Source: Bombardia bombarda (Eukaryota > Ascomycota > Sordariomycetes > Sordariales > Lasiosphaeriaceae). From it: 64,000 bases of DNA. The translations under genes were made by a program, and so were the position numbers. The notes under the pieces are model-generated. The model saw only the letters and a list, made by a program, of their open reading frames with translations. It was not told where the DNA came from and made no database searches. The stretch covers positions 9,943,001-10,007,000 of the forward strand of contig JAULSR010000001.1 in the NCBI GenBank assembly GCA_030512295.1. Reading direction: 5' to 3'. This document shows positions 58,201 through 64,000 of this stretch, one piece after another (within the stretch, counting starts at the first letter, position 1; the number at the start of each line of letters is the position of its first letter).

Positions 58201-59672
58201 TCGATATAGCATCAGTTGCCGTACTGTGTAGTCTAGTCTGGTCCCTTACTTGAACTTGAAATTTGCGTCGGCAGATGGGTGTCTCAAATGGAATGGCTCA
58301 GAAGCTCATGAACAGCAATTATAGGGGAAGGAGGAGTGGCGCAGTGGGGAAAGTGTGCTAACCACGATTGGCCAGCCCTGCCCCACGATGGGCTGGCTAG
58401 GAAAGAAGGGGTGTGCGGAACATGATGCGACGGCGCCATGGATTGGCAACCAAACGACGTCACTGGGCCATCGTGTCTCTTGGTGTATCGCGCTTTCCTG
58501 CATCTTTGTGTTTCCCTCCTTCCTGCACCTCTGGTCCAAATATGTGGCATCGCTGTGCGGCGCGCCTTCTCCTTTTGATGCCGACTTTGTGGCACGCTGA
58601 AGCGCGCCTTCCTCTAGAGAGAAAAGATGCATATGTACATAGGTACTTGAACGCTGGCTGTGCAGATATCGCACAGCACGCTACCGATTACTGTGTACTT
58701 CGAGAACAGTAGCGTATGCGATCCCGTTCTGCGCTCTGCAGCAGCAACAATACCCTAAAATCATGCACGACCGATGCCCTATCCTAGTTGAGGGTCTTTG
58801 CCGCTAGGGGTGGGCATATCCACAGCCCCGTCGCGCTTGCTGATCTGATGCAATTCCGCTCGTGTCCAATGTGCCCATTCTTCCACACGCTCTTTCCTTG
58901 GCAGCAGTGCAGCTTAATGAAGGAAGCACACGAACCCGTTGGGCAAGTCCCAGTCTAGGCTGTCCTAGTCTAGGCTGTCGCCGTTGGGCATGCTCTGAAA
59001 GGAGACTTCTTGGTTAGTGCCACGCCTCCATGGCATGCCTATCAGGTGTCCATCCTGGTGTCCATCCATCAATCCCGATGAGTGGTCGCCCACCCTCCCC
59101 CTTCTCCCTCGTCTCGCGTCATTCGCCAGTCGATCTTCGAGCCCAAGGGTCCAAGGGTGTTCAACTAGTTAGCCTCTCTCTCGGCCATGATGGCCTCTAC
59201 AATTCTTCTCTCCACTACACTAGCACAAACTTCCAACTGCTTGTCCACCAGAACCAAGCCCCCCTGGGATACCGAGGCTCTGGCCAGAGACGTTTCTTTC
59301 GTGCAGAAAGTGCAGAATACCATTCCATATCATAAACCCCCCCCTCGGGCCAGTCCACCGACACAGCCCGCACTAGTAACATTGAAGTCTAGCATGCTCT
59401 CTCTCGTTCCTGACGACTCCCTGACTTGAACCCACTTCTCCCTGTACTGCTCGTACTCAATTGACCCTTGACGCGACCAACATACCTAAACTACATACTT
59501 CATCATACTCGTCTACCGTCTTGATTCCTTGAGCATATCCCAAGACCATACCAATCTCCAACATACCAAAGCAGCGCGGCCTGGTTGATCAGACAAAGAT
59601 CCCAAGGGCAGCGTCCTCCGGGACTCCCAAACTTATATCATATAACATTCATCCTGCCGCCCACTCGCCCCC
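55211..59672. other. 4.5-kb interval without a supported gene
   Basis: Open frames up to about 120 codons occur on both strands without features. Near 57030 a GATGACCGC unit is repeated about three times. An 8-bp inverted repeat GCCAGCCC/GGGCTGGC lies at 58371-58397. The part from about 59030 to 59672 is C/T-rich and probably the promoter and leader of the next gene. Confidence 0.5.
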
Positions 59673-62306
59673 ATGACAGGCCCCGACACCAACAGTACAA
59701 AGGTCCGCATCGAGTCTGCCCATGCCTTTTCCCGGCACCTGTATCGATGCGCCCTCGCTGCCGGCTCTGAATTTGCAGACGTTTCCAAAGAGATTCGCAG
59801 TTTGCAGAGCGTACTGAAGCATGTACACTCTGAAGTTCGGGATCCTGACTCGTTGCTAAACCTGCCCGCAACGGGAAAGGATGAGGGCCGCAATCTCGTC
59901 TATACTCGCCAGTTGACGTCGCTCTTGGAAGACAGCGACTTTGCCCTCAAGCAGGTGGATGCAATCCTCAAGAAATACGGCAGCAATGGTGACGGTCCGG
60001 ATGATACTGGGAATGGGTACGGAGGAAAGTCGGGGACACCAAGGCATGCTGTTGGTCAGGAGAGGGCCAAGAAGATCGAGTTGGTCGAAAGGGATGTGGC
60101 CTCGCAGAGGTTCAAGCTTGACATCTTCCTCGACACCATACAGTTGCATAATCCCGTCAAGACGCAACGCGTCTTAGACAAGACAGATGATAAGCAACTG
60201 AACTTGATCAAGGACAAGCTCGACGATATTGCAGCCAAGCTATTCCACACAAAAGGATCGCCAATCACGGAACCCAACGAGGACATGTGGCAGCAATTCA
60301 GTACAGAACTGGAAAAAGATGGGTTTTCCAGCGAGGTACTGCATGAAAATAAGGTTAGTCGTGCCCTTTGCTCATCTCACCCTAAACACGGCATGACGCC
60401 CTTTGGCTCACGCAACCACCTATAGGAGGTGTTACGGGCATACATTCGTGAGCTCGAATCTCACCCGCAACGGAATGGAGCGCCCCCCTCTGTCCGTGGG
60501 CTTCTTGGCCAATCTGCCATACCACCGCCTCTACCCTTGACAGTCACTGCATCATCATCTCAAAAGCCCAACTCTGGGTTCCAGCCCAATAGCACCCCCA
60601 CAGCCAACGAGGGTCGAGGACGTATATCAAGCACAAACCCCAATCAAATCGATGCCGAGATGTCAACCTCTCTTCTGCACTGTCGTCGCTCTCAGACCTC
60701 CGTAGTGCCTAACCTTGCTACCGGTCTCAGCTACCAGCCATATACGCCGTCGGAATCCTCGGACTCGGACTCAAACCGCGTTCCACACATGGATCTCATA
60801 TCAACTCGGGATTTGATGGCTCTTGATGCCAGGTCTGCACGTATGGGAGCAATGCATCTATCGCCCGGCTTATTGCCACCAAACTACAGTGTTTCTCCGG
60901 GCACGTCGCTGCTTGCGAGTAACCCGTATCTGGTCCCGGCTGGAACACAGCCGCTGCAACTGCCGAGTCCCTCTTCTGCACAAACTGGAAAGGCACTGCC
61001 AAGGCCCTCTGGAAGCCAGCAACTAGGGACATCGCCTCGATACGTCCCACCCATCCAGGTCCCACCTTCGGGCCCCCTGTCCCCAAGCTCATCCATCTTG
61101 ACGCCACCACCACCCTACGGAAGCAGCCCGACATTTCGAGCTTCACCAAACTTGTTGATATTTCCTGGCTCCTCGTCGCCACCGACTGGCAATGGCATAC
61201 AACAAAATTTGTCCCTGCCACGACCACCCCGACGCCTGGCCCCTGACAGCAAGGGGCGAGAAATTCCCCTCGATGCAATATGGACACGGATCTCCCGTCG
61301 TCTGGTTTCACCCGAAGTGCTAGAAAAGGCCGGTGTCCGCTACGAGGCTCGACCTGAGTTCGTTGCTATTCTCGGCAAGCTCACAAGGGAACAAATCACT
61401 GAGTATGCGATGCAAAGCACTAAGGTACGGAACGCAAGGCGTGGGGACGGAGACAGAGAGAAATCCTCCGAGCACTCAAGACGCCATCCTGATGCATACC
61501 GCGATCGGCAGAAGAGAAGGCCGGACAAGGGCCACTCATCAAGCGATGACTCGGATGTGCTCTGGGATGAGAGCGACACGACTGAAGATGAACGACGCAA
61601 CCGTGCGAGAAAGCAACAGCCGGGACGCTATACACCAAAGGAGTATCAGGACAGGGACAGGAAGGCCAGAGATGATGACAAGAGTAGCACGACAAGGGTG
61701 TACCCCGTCATCGTCTCACCACCGGCCAGTGTGAATGGCGACAAGGCATCGCCCTCCAGCACGGTGAAGCCCAAGCCTATTCTCAAGAACCAGAACACCA
61801 ACCGTGTCAGGTTCGACAAGGACGGTCCTAGGGAGATTTCTCCGGGTGAATACTCGGAGAATAAGCACCGCGACAGGGAACGGGACAAGTCTCGCGGCGA
61901 CCGTGACCGTGACCGCGACCGTGACCGCGACCGTGATCGTCCACGGGACCGGGACCGAGACCGGGATAGAGATAGGGAGAGGGAGAGGGACCGAGACCGC
62001 TCCTACCGAGACAAGGACAGAGGCAAGGAACGAGATCGTGACTCTGGTCACCGGCTCTCGTCTTCTTCGTATCGCCACCACGACCGGGACCGCGACCGGG
62101 ACCGCGACAACAAGGACAGAGGAGACAAGGACAGAGGAGACAAGGACAGAGGAGACAAGGATAGGGACCGGGACCGGGACCGGCGCGAGCGTGACGATCG
62201 TGGCAAGTCCAGTTCTTCGCTAAGCAGCACGATGAATGCTGTCAGCATTGGCACCGCTGCTGCGACGCTGCTGGGTGTACTGGCTGAGGCGGCGCACCAT
62301 CTGTGA
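59673..62306 (+). CDS. Fungal protein with coiled N-terminal domain and long Arg-Asp repeat
   Basis: Exons 59673-60353 and 60426-62306 (853 aa), with a 72-nt intron (GTTAGT...CACCTATAG). Residues about 1-110 are helical (HAFSRHLYRCALAAGSEFADVSKEIRSLQSVLKHV), the layout of the N-terminal helical domain found at the start of many fungal STAND-like and related proteins. Residues 130-227 are also helical. The middle is Pro/Ser-rich (PPPLPLTVTASSS). A short conserved-looking segment near 515 (IPLDAIWTRISRRLVSPEVLEKAGVRY) is followed by EYAMQSTKVRNAR. Residues about 706-818 are almost pure Arg/Asp/Glu/Lys with four GDKDR pentapeptides. The C-terminus is a small hydrophobic helix (MNAVSIGTAAATLLGVLAEAAHHL). 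The function is unknown; it may be a scaffold. There is no NB-ARC or NACHT domain here. Confidence 0.82.
61900..62190. repeat. Arg-Asp and GDKDR coding repeats
   Basis: Two DNA repeat classes lie inside the gene: GACCGT/GACCGC hexamers (61900-61990 and again near 62085), and a 15-bp unit GGAGACAAGGACAGA repeated about four times at 62117-62165. They keep frame whatever the copy number. Confidence 0.85.
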
Positions 62307-63213
62307 TGTGTCACAGATGCAACTTAAAAGAAAAAAAAAGCAAAAAGGGGGGAAACAGGATCAGTATGGGGCTTACTATTACCTTGCGACGCGAGGATGA
62401 CACGATTGATGATACCCCTTTTCCGGACTTGTACGATGTTTTAATTACCCAATTACCCACCTCCTTAGCATGCGCAGTTATAAGGTCATGGGGCTGCTGG
62501 AGTGTAGGAGTTATAAGGTCTGGACACTGGGGATGGATGGATGGCTGGACGGGGACAAGACATTTTTCTTTTCATGAGATAACCACTGGCCATTAGGCAC
62601 CCGCCTGCCTACCTGGCTACAGATCTATTTATGCTTTAGTTCTTGGTATTACTATTTTGTTATTCTAGCCATTGTCATTACTTAAATATGAATACTTTTG
62701 GAGGAAACATCGGGCGTTTCTGCAGCCTTGCCTTCGTTTGCCATGACGTCTCCCTTGTGCGTGTGCCAGGCGTATTTTTGCAAGCCTTGATCGGTTCAAT
62801 GTACGTATCTCATTCATCCATTGCAAATACACGCTGCGACATCAGCTAGGTGTAAAATGATATCAAATGACTACCTAGGTTACATGAGATAGAGAAACCA
62901 TCGCTTTCAGTCCTTTCCTTGAAGGGGTAACGTACGTGAATAAATACAAAAAGACGCACCAACATCATTGACACCTCCCCAACTCAACCACCTCCTTTCT
63001 TTTCTATCCCACCCATCATCAAACATGTAAATGTGTAAGGGTATGCATCTATGTATATCCAGCTGCCAACCATTAACTCATAAATTCCAAACTAAGTCAA
63101 CCCAAGCCAAACAAACCAAGCCACTAATCATTCACCGCTTGACTAAACACCCAAGGTACTTGCTTTGTTATGTATGCAATGTAGCATACTGATACCCAAC
63201 ACCAAACCAATAG
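62307..63213. other. Convergent 3' intergenic region
   Basis: Between convergent gene ends. It includes AAAAGAAAAAAAAAGC just after the stop codon, and AT-rich sequence with TACCTAGGT at 62872. No gene was seen. Confidence 0.45.
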
Positions 63214-64000
63214 TCACCATCTGCCCACCTCACCTCCTCCGTGTAGTCCTCCTCTCCCTTCCCCCTTCTCCTCCCCTCCCGCATACCCACCCAGCTGCTG
63301 CTTCTGCACCGCTGATTTATACCCGCCTAGCCCCTCGAGCGTCAGCTTCTCAACCTCCTTCTCCACCACCATCATCCTTCCACCCATCATCCCCCCACCG
63401 CCACCACTTCCATTCATCCCCAACATCTTGTTCATCAGCTGCACCTTGTACCGCTTCGCCTCAGGGTCCTGATACTCGAGCTGCGTCCCCGGCGGCGGCG
63501 GCTGGCTATTTTCATCACTCCCACCACCGCCGCTCCCGCTAACGCCCAGCGCAATGCCAGACAGCGCGGCAGCGACAGATGCAGTCTTGGTCATGGTCCG
63601 CCTACCACCAGAGGGAGCAGCGGCAGCGGCGGCGACAGCAGAGGCGGAATCCGCACTACCGTTGCTAGCAGCCGATACGTTGCTGATGGCGCGGCCGAGG
63701 ATCTCGCGTTTGCGCCTTCTGCGTTTGTCTGCCTTGCCGTCTTCGTGCTCGCCGTCTGTGCCGGCTCCTCCTGCTGCTGCGGCAGGGGCGGACGCTGTTG
63801 CGTCTGCACCGTCAGCAGTAGTAGTTGTAGTAGTTGTTGTTGTTCTGGAGACGTCCAAAAGGGAGGCGAGTCTTGTTTCGAGGGCGAGGCGCTCGGCTTC
63901 TTTTTCTTGGGCGGCGCATTTCTTTCGCTTTGCTTCCTCGGATTCTTTAGCTTTTCGGGCTGCTTCTTCCTCGTCTCCTTTTGCTTTCCGTGCGGCTGCT
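63214..64000 (-). CDS. C-terminal part of a coiled-coil, low-complexity protein (partial)
   Basis: The frame is open from the window end (64000) to the stop codon at 63214 and so continues beyond the window; at least 261 residues are visible. The upstream part is a charged alanine-rich coiled coil (ARKAKESEEAKRKK, then KEAERLALETRLASLLDV). It is followed by a poly-Thr run, Ala/Gly-rich stretches, KADKRRRRKREILGRAIS, TMTKTASVAAALSGIALGVSG, a PPPPGTQLEYQDPEAKRYKVQLMN-like segment, and a Gly/Met-rich tail. I do not recognise the family. The YQDPEAKRYKVQLMNKML segment is the least simple in composition and the best query for a search. Confidence 0.7.
   Translation of the reverse strand, partial: AAARKAKGDEEEAARKAKESEEAKRKKCAAQEKEAERLALETRLASLLDVSRTTTTTTTTTADGADATASAPAAAAGGAGTDGEHEDGKADKRRRRKREILGRAISNVSAASNGSADSASAVAAAAAAPSGGRRTMTKTASVAAALSGIALGVSGSGGGGSDENSQPPPPGTQLEYQDPEAKRYKVQLMNKMLGMNGSGGGGGMMGGRMMVVEKEVEKLTLEGLGGYKSAVQKQQLGGYAGGEEKGEGRGGLHGGGEVGRW

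Noticed and set aside
58330..58400. tRNA-like A box (TGGCGCAGTGGGG) followed by a GCCAGCCC/GGGCTGGC hairpin
   Set aside because: No B box (GGTTCGA) or acceptor pairing follows, so it is not a tRNA or clear SINE head.

Overview
The window looks like nuclear chromosomal DNA of a filamentous ascomycete (Pezizomycotina, most likely Sordariomycetes). The evidence is short introns (about 48-141 nt) with GTAWGT-type donors and CTAAC/CTGAC-like branch points, eukaryotic tRNA genes (one with a classic anticodon-loop intron), and protein families typical of such fungi: a secreted CE4 deacetylase, an Adr1/AmdX-like C2H2 + fungal_trans regulator, an SRPK-like kinase, an ArAE/DUF2421 membrane protein and a DUF2293 protein. 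There are no operons, phage, CRISPR arrays or intact transposons. Base composition does not suggest heavy RIP.

Layout. 0.5-1.7 kb: DUF2293 protein (-). 2.6 kb: tRNA-like gene (-), perhaps decayed. 3.3-4.5 kb: polysaccharide/chitin deacetylase (+) with a difficult 5' end. 5.6 kb: tRNA-Gly(GCC) (-). 5.7-19.4 kb: about 14 kb with no gene I can support, only short repeats. 19.4-23.2 kb: Adr1/AmdX-like transcription factor (+, 3 exons). 23.2-26.9 kb: gene-poor. 26.9-28.3 kb: membrane fatty acid desaturase of the short delta-12/omega-3 (Fm1-like) type (+, 3 exons). 29.1-33.8 kb: very large unrecognised protein (+, 2 exons). 34.2-35.4 kb: MOSC/mARC-like molybdenum-cofactor enzyme (-) with an apparent one-base frameshift and a GC-AG intron. 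36.0-37.4 kb: SRPK-like kinase (-), 5' end unresolved. 38.2-39.5 kb: alpha/beta hydrolase (+). 39.8 kb: tRNA-Leu(CAA) with intron (-). 40.4-44.1 kb: ArAE_2/DUF2421 membrane protein (-, 4 exons). 46.1-47.1 kb: Arg-Asp-repeat protein with one hydrophobic segment (+). 47.6-51.7 kb: Elg1/ATAD5-type PCNA-unloader ATPase (-). 52.4-55.2 kb: probable Utp8 of the small-subunit processome (+), divergent from ELG1. 59.7-62.3 kb: protein with a coiled N-terminus and long Arg-Asp repeat (+). 63.2 kb to the end: C-terminal part of a coiled-coil/low-complexity protein (-), cut by the window edge.

The genes do not form an obvious pathway or secondary-metabolite cluster. This reads as ordinary core-genome gene order (replication clamp unloading, ribosome biogenesis, lipid desaturation, transport, tRNA) interrupted by long intergenic stretches. 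The items most worth following are the 1547-residue unknown protein, the MOSC frameshift plus GC-AG intron, the in-frame stop-free intron in ELG1, the paired SUMO-interacting-like motifs in the DUF2293 protein, the two Arg-Asp-repeat proteins, and the 14 kb empty region ahead of the transcription factor. All exon boundaries were read by eye from splice consensus and reading-frame continuity, not from transcripts.
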